Positions 1 through 6,465 of a stretch of 10,351 nucleotides of DNA are shown piece by piece. Both the position numbers and the translations under genes were made by a program. The notes beneath the pieces are model-generated. The model did not search any database. It saw nothing but the letters and a program-made list of their open reading frames with translations, and was not told the DNA's origin. Each line of letters opens with the position of its first letter. Within the stretch, counting starts at the first letter, position 1. Source of the stretch: an uncultured Opitutaceae bacterium (GTDB lineage: Bacteria; Verrucomicrobiota; Verrucomicrobiia; Opitutales; Opitutaceae); the NCBI GenBank assembly GCA_937902865.1, contig CALFNJ010000073.1, positions 1 to 10,351 on the forward strand. The letters run 5' to 3'.

Positions 1-2619
1 GGCGTGGCTCAGATCCAGGTTTACGGCACGCAGAAGTACGCCCTGCGCGCGCAGATCGATCCGCGGGCGCTGGCGAACCGCGGCATCACCCTGAACGAAG
101 TCCAGGACGCGCTCTCCGCGCACAACGTCAATCTCCCGACCGGCATCCTCGACGGCAATCACCAGGCCTTGACCGTGGTCGCCACCGGCCAGCTCGCGAA
201 CACGTCCGAATTCGGCGACATCGTCGTCGCCTACCGCAACGGCGCGCCCGTGCATCTCGGCGAGATCGCCAAGGTGATCGACAGCGTGCAGGACGTCCGC
301 GTGGCGAGCTGGTACTACACCGGCGGCGACGGCAGCCGCGCCGTCGTGCTGGCCGTGCAGCGTCAGCCGGGCACGAACACCGTGGAGGTGGTCAGCCGCG
401 TCCGGGATCTGCTCCCGGCGTTCCGCCAGCAGCTGCCCGCCTCGGTGCGGCTCGACATCCTCTTTGACCGCTCCGGCACCGTGCACGAATCGGTCAACGA
501 CGGGCAGTTCACCCTGCTGCTCTCGATTCTGCTCGTGGTGCTCGTGATCTTCCTCTTCCTGCGCTCGCTCACGGCCACGATCATCCCCGGGCTGGCCATC
601 CCGATGGCGCTGCTCGGCACGTTCGTGGTGATGTATTTCTTCGGCTACACGCTCGACAACCTCTCGCTGCTCGCGCTCACGCTTTCGGTCGGCTTCGTCG
701 TCGACGACGCGATCGTGATGCTCGAGAACATCGTCCGCTACATCGAGCAGGGCATGTCGGTTCGCGAGGCCGCGTTCAAGGGCGCGGGCGAGATCGGGTT
801 CACCATCCTGTCCATGACGCTGTCGCTCGTCGCCGTGTTCATCCCGGTGCTGTTCATGGGCGGCATCCTCGGGCGCCTGCTGCACGAGTTCGCGGTGACG
901 ATCACCTCGTCGATCCTCGTGTCCGGCATCGTCTCGCTCACGCTCACGCCCATGCTCTGCAGCCGCTTCCTGCGCGCGCACGCGCCGGGCACGGCCGAGC
1001 ATCACGGCCGGATCTACCAGCTGACGGAGAACGCGTTCAACGCCGTGCTCGGCCTCTACCAGCGCACGCTCGTGAAGGCGCTCCGGCACCGGTTCATGAC
1101 GGTGAGCGTGGCGGGCGTGATGGTGGTGCTGACGGTGGTCGTCGGCTCCCGCCTGCCCACGGGCTTCATCCCGACGGACGACACCGGCCAGATCTTCGCG
1201 TTCACGGAAGCGGCGCAGGACGTGTCCTTCGCGGAGATGGCGCGGCACCAGCAGGCCGCCGCGGCCATTGTGGCCAAGAATCCCAATGTCGAGGCGTTCA
1301 TGTCCGCGATCGGGGCGAGCAACTCCTCGCCGACGATCAACCAGGGGCGCATCATCATGCGGCTCAAGCCGCGCGATCAGCGGCCCCCCGCGGACGTGAT
1401 CGTGCAGAATTTGCGCAAGGAGCTGTCGGTCATTCCCGGCATCAAGGTCTATCCGCAGCAGCTCCCCCCGATCCGCCTCGGCGGTTCGCTGACCAAGGCG
1501 CTGTACCAGTTCACGATGTACGGCACCGATCTCGACGAGCTCTATGCCACGTCGCAGAAGATGGAGGCGGCGATGCGGGCGCTTCCCGGCCTGCAGGACG
1601 TGAATTCCGACCTGCTGATTTCCAGCCCGCAGCTGCGGGTCAACATCAAGCGCGACCGCGCCTCCGCGCTCGGCATCACGCCGCAGCAGATCGAGGACGC
1701 GCTCTACAGCGCCTACGGTTCCCGGCAGGTGTCCACGATCTACACGCCTTCGAACCAGTACTTCGTGATCATGGAGATGGCGCCGGAATACCAGAAGACC
1801 GCCGAGGCGCTCTCGCTGGTCTACCTGCGCAGCAAGACCGGCGGCAACGTGCCGCTCGACACGGTGGCGGAACTCAAGCCGGGCGTCGGCCCGCTCACCG
1901 TCAACCATCTCGGACAGGTCCCGGCCGTCACAGTCTCGTTCAACCTGCGACCCGGCTACTCGCTCGGCGAAGCCTCCGCCGTGATCACCGAGCTGGCGCG
2001 CAAGCAACTCCCGGCGACGGTCAGCTTCGGCTTCCAGGGTTCGGCGCAGGCCTTCGCCTCGTCGCTCAAGGGCCTCGGCCTCCTGCTCATCCTCGCGGTG
2101 CTCGTGATCTACATCGTGCTCGGCATCCTCTACGAGGACTTCATCCATCCGCTGACGATTCTCTCCGGCCTGCCCGCCGCGAGCTTCGGCGCGCTTTTCA
2201 CCCTCTGGGTTTTCCGCCAGGAGCTGAATGTGATGGGCTACGTGGGCATCATCCTGCTCATCGGCATCGTGAAGAAGAACGCGATCATGATGATCGACTT
2301 CGCCCTCGCGGCGCGGGCCCAGGGAGAGTCTTCGGCGGAGAAGGCGATCTTCCAGGCCTGCCTCGTGCGCTTCCGGCCGATCATGATGACCACGTGCGCG
2401 GCGCTCGCCAGCGCGGTTCCGATCGCGCTCGGCCTCGGCGCCGGCGCCGAGTCGCGCCGCTCGCTCGGTCTCGCGGTTGTCGGCGGACTGGTCGTGTCGC
2501 AGCTGCTCACGCTCTTCATCACTCCGGTGATCTACATCTACATGGACAAGTTCACGCACCGCATCCGCAAGAGCCACGCGCAGGAGATGATGGCGTCGGG
2601 CGCGGTGGGAGTGAAGTGA
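1..2619 (+). CDS. RND multidrug efflux permease, MdtB/MdtC-like (5' truncated by window)
   Basis: Inner-membrane proton-driven exporter of the hydrophobe/amphiphile efflux (HAE-1) type, which works with a periplasmic adaptor and an outer-membrane channel. The frame is open from base 1 and opens mid-porter domain (GVAQIQVYG), so roughly 170 N-terminal residues lie upstream; GTG at 4 is an internal Val. Counting from the first codon, GFVVDDAIVMLEN places the TM4 proton-relay Asp pair at residues 235-236 (AcrB D407/D408). GIVKKNAIMMIDFA near 756-769 carries the conserved TM10 Lys. The KKNAIMMIDFALAA and ACLVRFRPIMMTT stretches are closer to MdtB/MdtC than to AcrB. The TM2-TM6 and TM8-TM12 blocks and the second porter domain are intact, and the extrapolated length (about 1044 residues) is normal for the family. 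No TolC-type or adaptor gene follows; partners would have to be upstream. Substrate cannot be read from the sequence. Confidence 0.95.
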   Translation, partial: GVAQIQVYGTQKYALRAQIDPRALANRGITLNEVQDALSAHNVNLPTGILDGNHQALTVVATGQLANTSEFGDIVVAYRNGAPVHLGEIAKVIDSVQDVRVASWYYTGGDGSRAVVLAVQRQPGTNTVEVVSRVRDLLPAFRQQLPASVRLDILFDRSGTVHESVNDGQFTLLLSILLVVLVIFLFLRSLTATIIPGLAIPMALLGTFVVMYFFGYTLDNLSLLALTLSVGFVVDDAIVMLENIVRYIEQGMSVREAAFKGAGEIGFTILSMTLSLVAVFIPVLFMGGILGRLLHEFAVTITSSILVSGIVSLTLTPMLCSRFLRAHAPGTAEHHGRIYQLTENAFNAVLGLYQRTLVKALRHRFMTVSVAGVMVVLTVVVGSRLPTGFIPTDDTGQIFAFTEAAQDVSFAEMARHQQAAAAIVAKNPNVEAFMSAIGASNSSPTINQGRIIMRLKPRDQRPPADVIVQNLRKELSVIPGIKVYPQQLPPIRLGGSLTKALYQFTMYGTDLDELYATSQKMEAAMRALPGLQDVNSDLLISSPQLRVNIKRDRASALGITPQQIEDALYSAYGSRQVSTIYTPSNQYFVIMEMAPEYQKTAEALSLVYLRSKTGGNVPLDTVAELKPGVGPLTVNHLGQVPAVTVSFNLRPGYSLGEASAVITELARKQLPATVSFGFQGSAQAFASSLKGLGLLLILAVLVIYIVLGILYEDFIHPLTILSGLPAASFGALFTLWVFRQELNVMGYVGIILLIGIVKKNAIMMIDFALAARAQGESSAEKAIFQACLVRFRPIMMTTCAALASAVPIALGLGAGAESRRSLGLAVVGGLVVSQLLTLFITPVIYIYMDKFTHRIRKSHAQEMMASGAVGVK

Positions 2620-2658
2620 GGGTGGTGTCCTGATTCCGGCTTTATTATCTGATCATCT

Positions 2659-2731
2659 TTCTCGTTCTCCCTCTCTTTCCTCTTTCTCGATCCCCTCGGA
2701 GGGAGAACGAGAAGGAGAAAGAGGAAAGAGA
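2659..2731. repeat. hexamer-based inverted repeat with crossing (A-B-A'-B') arms
   Basis: A pyrimidine-rich arm made of five degenerate hexamers (TTCTCG, TTCTCC, CTCTCT, TTCCTC, TTTCTC at 2659-2688) faces a purine-rich arm of hexamers (GAGAAC, GAGAAG, GAGAAA, GAGGAA, AGAGAA at 2703-2732). Two perfect inverted pairs exist: 2659-2673 with 2699-2713 (15 bp), and 2672-2688 with 2715-2731 (17 bp). Their order is A, B, A', B', so the two stems cross and cannot both form as simple nested hairpins. The element starts 39 bp after the RND stop codon. The strong purine/pyrimidine strand asymmetry would also be compatible with triplex DNA. There is no flanking T run, so I do not call it a terminator. Confidence 0.85.
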
Positions 2732-2906
2732 ATGATGAGTTCGCTCCGACAAAATCGGCACAGGAGCGTCGCCGGGCGGGTGTGAAGCTGGCTGGCATGA
2801 CCGGTGCGGGGCGACTGCTACACATTGTCCGTCGGGGACTTATTGATTCGGTTTCACCCGCGGCCATTCCGAGGGTCCATTTAGCCGCTTGGCGGCTGGT
2901 GGCGAT

Positions 2907-2943
2907 TTGTGAAACCTTGTGAATCGCATTGTGTCGTTATAGT
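2907..2943 (+). promoter_or_regulatory. possible promoter with 10-bp-phased TTGTGAA direct repeats
   Basis: TTGTGAA occurs at 2907-2913 and again at 2917-2923, exactly 10 bp apart, that is, on the same face of the helix. A -10-like TATAGT lies at 2938-2943. TTGTGA at 2917-2922 could be a -35 element, but the spacing is only 15 bp, which is short for a sigma-70 promoter. If used, transcription would start near 2950, leaving a leader of about ten bases before the ATG at 2959. The phased repeat could instead be an activator site. This is visual motif matching only. Confidence 0.3.
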
Positions 2944-2958
2944 CGTCCTCACCTCGTC

Positions 2959-3582
2959 ATGAAAACCGCTCTTCTTTTGCTCGGTCTCGCTGTGGTCGCG
3001 CTCTCGCCGGCGCAGGCTCAGGTGTTTCGTCCGCACTCCTTCGGCAACCGCGGCGCCTGGCATGGTCCCAACCACGGCTGGGGATATGGCGGCGGCCCGC
3101 GCTGGAGCGTGAACCTCGGTTTTGGCCCGGCCTATTATTGGGCGCATCCCTATCGCGCGCCGATCTATGTGGCTGACGCCAGTTATGGTTATTACGGCTA
3201 CGACTACACGCCGGCCTACACCTACGCGCAGCCCAGCTACACGGCCAGCGGCACTTGGCTCGGCGCGATCGCCGGGGCGATCATCGGCAACAACAGCGGC
3301 AGCCTCGGCCACAACGCCTGGCGCGGCGCGGCCTATGGCGCGGGGATTGGTTACATTGCCGGCGCAGTGGCGGACAGCAACGCCGCCCGCGCCCGGGCGG
3401 CCGCCGCCACGCAGGCGGCAAATGCGCCGGTCGTGACCGTTGCGCCGGCGCCTGCTTCCGCCGCGAGCACCACCACGGCGGCACCGGCCGCCACTTCCCA
3501 GCAGCCGATCACCATCATCAACAATTACTACAACGGTGCGACGCCGCCGATGAGTCAGGCCAACGGCCTCTTTGGGCGCTGA
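2959..3582 (+). CDS. exported Gly/Tyr-rich protein with glycine-zipper segment
   Basis: 207-residue secreted or envelope protein; family not recognised beyond the zipper pattern. I start it at ATG 2959 rather than the upstream in-frame TTG at 2929, because this puts a clean signal peptide at residues 1-20 (Lys2, hydrophobic LLLLGLAVVAL core, AQA cleavage site). Residues 22-60 are rich in Gly, His, Trp and Arg. Residues 75-98 are strongly Tyr-rich (SYGYYGYDYTPAYTYAQ). Residues 100-139 form two small-residue hydrophobic blocks with regularly spaced Gly (LGAIAGAIIG, then YGAGIGYIAGAVADS), resembling the glycine-zipper 2TM pattern of outer-membrane 17-kDa-antigen-like proteins. An Ala/Thr/Pro linker follows, and the protein ends with PITIINNYYNG and GLFGR. 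There is no lipobox Cys. It is probably monocistronic, with a hairpin downstream. Envelope or surface placement is an inference. Confidence 0.8.
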   Translation: MKTALLLLGLAVVALSPAQAQVFRPHSFGNRGAWHGPNHGWGYGGGPRWSVNLGFGPAYYWAHPYRAPIYVADASYGYYGYDYTPAYTYAQPSYTASGTWLGAIAGAIIGNNSGSLGHNAWRGAAYGAGIGYIAGAVADSNAARARAAAATQAANAPVVTVAPAPASAASTTTAAPAATSQQPITIINNYYNGATPPMSQANGLFGR

Positions 3583-3636
3583 GCTCATTGAGCTCTCCGC
3601 GTCCGCGCCTCCGCCTGGGTTTCCGGTGGAGGCGTG
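3581..3636 (+). terminator. terminator-like hairpins after the zipper-protein gene
   Basis: GAGCTC-ATT-GAGCTC (3581-3595) overlaps the stop codon. A stronger hairpin follows: CGCCTCCGCC (3606-3615) pairs with GGTGGAGGCG (3625-3634), 10 bp with one G-U pair and a 9-nt loop, extendable by two pairs to 3604/3636. No T run follows, so this is not a textbook intrinsic terminator, but it sits where one is expected, between a single gene and the next operon. The CTCCGCGTCCGCGCCTCC stretch at its left also resembles a degenerate copy of the repeat arm at 9213-9244. Confidence 0.35.
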
Positions 3637-3696
3637 ACCGGATCTTCTGATTTCGATTTTCGTCCGATCCTCCCGCTTTAGCTTTTCTCCTCTTTC

Positions 3697-4332
3697 ATGA
3701 ATACGTCCCTTCGCTTCCTCCTTGTTTCCAGCCTCGTGGCCGGTGCGGCCGGCCTGACCGGCTGCGCCACCAGCTCCGGCGTGCCGAATCCTTCCGGGGT
3801 TCCCGTCACCGAGATGAAGGCCGATGAGCGCGGCTTCGTCGCCGGCACGGGCATCGAGTCGCAGGACCTCGTGTCGGTCACCGACAAGATGGCCCGCAGC
3901 ATCATCGCCATCCCGCAGATCGCCCGCGCGCAGACGCCGCCGCGCATCGTGATCGATCCGGTGAAGAACGAGACGCGCTTCCCGATCAACAAGGACCTGT
4001 TCACCGACCGCATCCGGATCCAGCTGAATTCGAAGGCGACCGGCCGCATGACCTTCCTCGCCCGCGATCGCATGCAGGCGCTGGAAAAGGAGCGCGCGCT
4101 GAAGCAGTCCGGCCAGGTCACCGCCAGCTCGGATCCGAACGTGGTCGAGTTCCGCGGCGCGGATTACTTTCTGACCGGCAAGCTCGCGGGCCTCACGACC
4201 CGCACGTCGGCCGGCACGGGCGACTACATCCTCTACAGCTTCCAGCTGATCGATGCGCGCACCAGCGAGATCGTCTGGGAGGACGCCGCAGAGATCAAGA
4301 AGCAGGGCCTCGAGGACGCCGCTTACCGGTAA
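3697..4332 (+). CDS. lpoB: LpoB-family outer-membrane lipoprotein, peptidoglycan synthase activator
   Basis: 211-residue lipoprotein of the LpoB family (COG3417). In E. coli LpoB is anchored in the outer membrane and contacts PBP1b to stimulate peptidoglycan polymerisation and cross-linking. Residues 1-22 are a lipoprotein signal with lipobox LTGC and acylated Cys23. A short Ser/Gly/Pro linker (24-38) leads to a globular domain from about residue 52. Family landmarks are PPRIVIDPVKNETRF (81-95, first core strand), the helix TDRIRIQLNS (103-112), GRMTFLARDRMQALEKER (116-133), GADYFLTGKL (154-163), YILYSFQLIDARTSEIVWED (177-196) and the KKQGL end. Compared with E. coli LpoB the disordered linker is much shorter, which bears on how it could reach a PBP across the periplasm. 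First gene of a three-gene lipoprotein operon, with 39 bp to the next start. No Shine-Dalgarno; the leader CTCCTCTTTC abuts the ATG. The partner PBP here is an inference. Confidence 0.88.
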   Translation: MNTSLRFLLVSSLVAGAAGLTGCATSSGVPNPSGVPVTEMKADERGFVAGTGIESQDLVSVTDKMARSIIAIPQIARAQTPPRIVIDPVKNETRFPINKDLFTDRIRIQLNSKATGRMTFLARDRMQALEKERALKQSGQVTASSDPNVVEFRGADYFLTGKLAGLTTRTSAGTGDYILYSFQLIDARTSEIVWEDAAEIKKQGLEDAAYR

Positions 4333-4371
4333 GCGGTTGCCGCGGGTTCCGGTCCCGCCTTCGCTTCAGCC

Positions 4372-5670
4372 ATGTTTTGCTCACGTCATGAGTCGTCGGG
4401 CCGCCGCCGGTCGTCGTCGCCTTCCTCGTCCCGCGGCCTCGCCGCCTCCGCCGCGATCGCGCTCGCGATTTTCCTGAGCGGCTGCGTCGAGGGTCCGCTG
4501 CCGGCGCCCGTGCGCCGCACCGGTGATCCGATTGTCGACGGCAACGCCGAGCTCGCCGCCGCGCCCGCGAAGGATCGCGTGCTCTGGGATTATCGGATCG
4601 CGGCGTCCGCGCTGCGCGCCGGCCAGTACGACGAGGCGAAGGCGAAGCTCGACGACGCGATCACGCGCATGGGCGGCATCATCGCCAACGACGAATCGGC
4701 GAAGAAGGCCCGGAGCCTGTTCGCGAACGAGAGCGACAAGACTTTCATCGGCGAGCCCTACGAGCGCGCGATGGCGTTCTATTATCGCGGCCTGCTCTAC
4801 TGGCGTGACGGCGAGCCCGACAACGCCCGCGCCTGCTTCCGTTCCGCGCAGTACATCGACGGCGCCGCGGTGCAGGAGAACTACCGCGGCGACTACGTGC
4901 TCTTCGATTATCTCGACGGACTCGCGTCGACGAAACTGTCGGACGACGGCAGCGACGCTTTCGCGCGGGCGCAGACGCTCGCGAAGCACGACCTGCCGGC
5001 CTACGAGAAGGACGCCAACGTGCTGTGCTTCGTCGAATTCGGCCGCGGCCCGCAGAAGTACGCGGCGGGCCAGTACGGCGAGCAGCTCAAGTTCCGCGCG
5101 CAGCAGTCGCGCATTCATTCGGCGCGACTCATCGTCGGCGACCAGACCGCGAACTTCACGCCCTGGGACAATCTCAGTTACCAGGCGATCACCCGCGGCA
5201 ACCGCGTGATGGACTACATCCTCGGCAACAAGGCGGTCTTCAAGCAGGGCGCGGAGGCGGTCGGCGATCTCGCGCTGGTCGGCGCCGCCATCGCGGCGGA
5301 CAACATCTACAAGGAGCCGCGCCGCCTGCCGCCGCAGGTGGGCCCTGACGGCCGGCTGATTCCGCAGCGGCCGGAAGTGGAGAAAAATTACGACGCGGAG
5401 AACGCCGCGATCGCGCTCGGCGTGATCGGGCTGATCGGCAAGGTCGCTGCGTCCGCCACCACGCCGCGGGCCGACACGCGCGCCTGGGAGAACCTTCCGC
5501 AGTACCTCAGCTTCTCCGCGCTCAAGCTGCCGGCCGGCGCCTATCCCGCTACCTTGCAGTTTGTTGACGCCCAAGGAGAACCCGTGGCAGACCTCACCCG
5601 GCGCTTCACCCTCAACGTCACCGACCCCGCGTACGACACCGTCGTAATCCTGAGTGAACTTAAACGTTGA
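4372..5670 (+). CDS. COG3014-type lipoprotein with TPR-like repeats
   Basis: 432-residue predicted outer-membrane lipoprotein resembling COG3014 proteins, an uncharacterised family found beside lpoB and ycfL. The lipobox is LSGC with Cys38, after a hydrophobic core at 23-35. The n-region (1-22, Arg/Ser-rich) is longer than usual, so the true start could be a downstream non-ATG codon, although ATG 4372 is the only in-frame ATG before the signal. Residues 75-100 (LRAGQYDEAKAKLDDAITRM) and 133-163 (AMAFYYRGLLYWRDGEPDNA) look like TPR helices. The middle has NFTPWDNLSYQAITRGNRVMD (261-281), followed by a hydrophobic Ala/Gly helix (297-310) and another (343-360). The C-terminal part includes ADTRAWENLPQYLSF (367-381) and a beta-rich tail ending in VILSELKR. 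Function is unknown; the TPR pattern and its neighbours suggest a scaffold or adaptor for the LpoB-type lipoprotein. It lies 39 bp after lpoB and 27 bp before the ycfL-like gene. Confidence 0.85.
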   Translation: MFCSRHESSGRRRSSSPSSSRGLAASAAIALAIFLSGCVEGPLPAPVRRTGDPIVDGNAELAAAPAKDRVLWDYRIAASALRAGQYDEAKAKLDDAITRMGGIIANDESAKKARSLFANESDKTFIGEPYERAMAFYYRGLLYWRDGEPDNARACFRSAQYIDGAAVQENYRGDYVLFDYLDGLASTKLSDDGSDAFARAQTLAKHDLPAYEKDANVLCFVEFGRGPQKYAAGQYGEQLKFRAQQSRIHSARLIVGDQTANFTPWDNLSYQAITRGNRVMDYILGNKAVFKQGAEAVGDLALVGAAIAADNIYKEPRRLPPQVGPDGRLIPQRPEVEKNYDAENAAIALGVIGLIGKVAASATTPRADTRAWENLPQYLSFSALKLPAGAYPATLQFVDAQGEPVADLTRRFTLNVTDPAYDTVVILSELKR

Positions 5671-5697
5671 ACCGCAGTCTCACCCCTCACGCCTACT

Positions 5698-6120
5698 ATG
5701 AACACCAAACCGTTTTCCCTTCTCGCCGTGGTCGCTGCCGGCCTGCTTCTGCTGAGCGGCTGCGCCACCGAGCCCGGCCCTTACACGGCGCAGGACACGA
5801 CCAAGTACACCGTCGAGAACACGGAGAAGTTCGTCCTCCTCGACAAGCCGACGCAGAATTCCATCACGTGCACCGGCCTCCAGGAACGCATTCTCGAGGA
5901 CGGCCGCATCGAGGTCGTCGCCAACATCAAGAACCGCGAGGCGCGCCGCCTGCAGGTCCAGGTGAACTGCGTGTTCAAGGATGAGCAGGGCTTCTCCACC
6001 GGCGACGAGACACCGTTCCAGACCCTCATCCTCGCCGAAAATTCGACCGAGGCCGTGCGCTTCACCGCCATGAACACCCTGGCGAAGAAGTACACGATCC
6101 GCGTCCGCCAGTCGCGCTGA
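5698..6120 (+). CDS. ycfL: YcfL-family (DUF1425) lipoprotein
   Basis: 140-residue lipoprotein of the YcfL/DUF1425 type (COG5633). The signal peptide has a long hydrophobic core and lipobox LSGC with Cys22. The mature domain (about 43-138) has the expected beta-sandwich pattern: IEVVANIKNREARRLQVQV (71-89), NCVFKDEQGFSTGDETPFQT (90-109), LILAENSTEAVRFTAMN (110-126) and YTIRVRQSR at the end. The polar-x-hydrophobic strand alternation and the dominant V/F/Q residues fit a small Ig-like fold. In E. coli, ycfL lies next to lpoB (ycfM). Here it closes the operon 27 bp after the COG3014-type gene. Its molecular role is unknown in all organisms I recall; participation in an outer-membrane complex with LpoB is inferred from gene order. 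No Shine-Dalgarno (leader CACGCCTACT-ATG). Confidence 0.85.
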   Translation: MNTKPFSLLAVVAAGLLLLSGCATEPGPYTAQDTTKYTVENTEKFVLLDKPTQNSITCTGLQERILEDGRIEVVANIKNREARRLQVQVNCVFKDEQGFSTGDETPFQTLILAENSTEAVRFTAMNTLAKKYTIRVRQSR

Positions 6121-6147
6121 GCGAAGCGAGCTGAGCCTCGGAAAGTG

Positions 6148-6267
6148 TCACGCGAAGTCGCGAAGGACGCGAAGCTTCCCGATCCGTTTTCGTGAGCTTC
6201 GTGGCTTCGTGTGAGGCCGGTCTGACCGAACCTCTGATTTCACACGAAGCCACGAAGGCACGAAGCT
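6148..6267. repeat. three-copy CACGAAGG-type repeat forming an inverted repeat
   Basis: Three related copies lie in 120 bp. Copy 1 (6148-6176, forward) and copy 3 (6240-6267, forward) align over nearly their whole length with one one-base indel and several transitions. Copy 2 (6197-6214) is inverted: it is the exact 18-bp reverse complement of 6240-6257. Each copy is built from about 8-nt units of the type CACGAAGG or CGCGAAGG. The 25-nt loop between copies 2 and 3 contains a mini-hairpin, CGGT-CTG-ACCG (6218-6228). The middle copy could in principle pair with either flank, giving two alternative folds. It begins 28 bp after the ycfL stop. I recall similar intergenic repeats in Verrucomicrobiota genomes but could not check. 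Confidence 0.85.
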
Positions 6268-6330
6268 CTGCCGGGTGCTTCGCAGATTCATCAAGCCTCA
6301 GCCGTAGTTAAAAGGGCGGACAAGGCGTCC

Positions 6331-6346
6331 CGGCCGAGCCGTTTTT
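6331..6346 (+). terminator. weak hairpin followed by T5
   Basis: CGGC-CGA-GCCG is followed directly by TTTTT. The 4-bp stem is shorter than usual for an intrinsic terminator, but it is GC-only and the T run is in the right place. It lies about 210 bp after the ycfL stop, so it would end a long 3' UTR that includes the triple repeat. Low confidence. Confidence 0.25.
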
Positions 6347-6409
6347 AGTCTCTTGATTTCTGCGGCAAACGCCTGCCATTCGGCAGCCTACCGCGCGCCT
6401 TTCGCTCCC

Positions 6410-6415
6410 TATAAG
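6410..6415 (+). promoter_or_regulatory. -10-like TATAAG upstream of the exported protein gene
   Basis: TATAAG matches the sigma-70 -10 consensus at five of six bases and lies 50 bp before the ATG at 6466. There is no recognisable -35 hexamer at the right distance, so this is only a candidate. Confidence 0.25.
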
Positions 6416-6465
6416 TTTGAGGAAACCCTCCGCCCTCACTTCCTGTCAGCAACGCCAAGCAAGCC

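Larger units (their letters stand above)
2620..2958. other. intergenic region between RND gene and exported zipper protein
   Basis: This 339-bp gap holds no convincing gene. From left to right it contains a hexamer-built crossing palindrome (2659-2731), a weak hairpin (CGCTCC at 2742-2747 with GGAGCG at 2763-2768), a small perfect hairpin AGCCGC-TTG-GCGGCT (2883-2897), and a promoter-like stretch just before the next gene (2917-2943). None of the hairpins is followed by a T run, so no standard intrinsic terminator for the RND gene is visible. The open frames that cross the gap are short and look like chance frames in GC-rich DNA. Confidence 0.6.
6121..6465. other. intergenic region after the lipoprotein operon
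   Basis: A 345-bp gap without a convincing gene. It holds the CACGAAGG-type triple repeat (6148-6267), a weak hairpin plus T5 (6331-6346), a small hairpin CTGCC-ATTC-GGCAG (6373-6386) and a -10-like hexamer (6410-6415). The layout is consistent with the end of one transcript and the start of another, so the following gene is probably transcribed separately from the lipoprotein operon. Confidence 0.6.

Noticed and set aside
2929..2958. Upstream TTG start extending the zipper protein by ten residues
   Set aside because: The extension (MCRYSRPHLV) would disturb a clean signal peptide that begins at ATG 2959, and it covers the likely promoter.
2881..3588. Minus-strand open frame over the zipper-protein gene
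   Set aside because: Arg/Val/Gly-rich chance frame; the plus-strand reading has a signal peptide and structured composition.
4381..5574. Long open frame (397 codons) antisense to the COG3014-type gene
   Set aside because: The translation is dominated by Arg, Val, Glu and Ala with no domain or membrane pattern, a usual by-product of GC-rich codons on the other strand; the plus-strand gene has a lipobox and family motifs.
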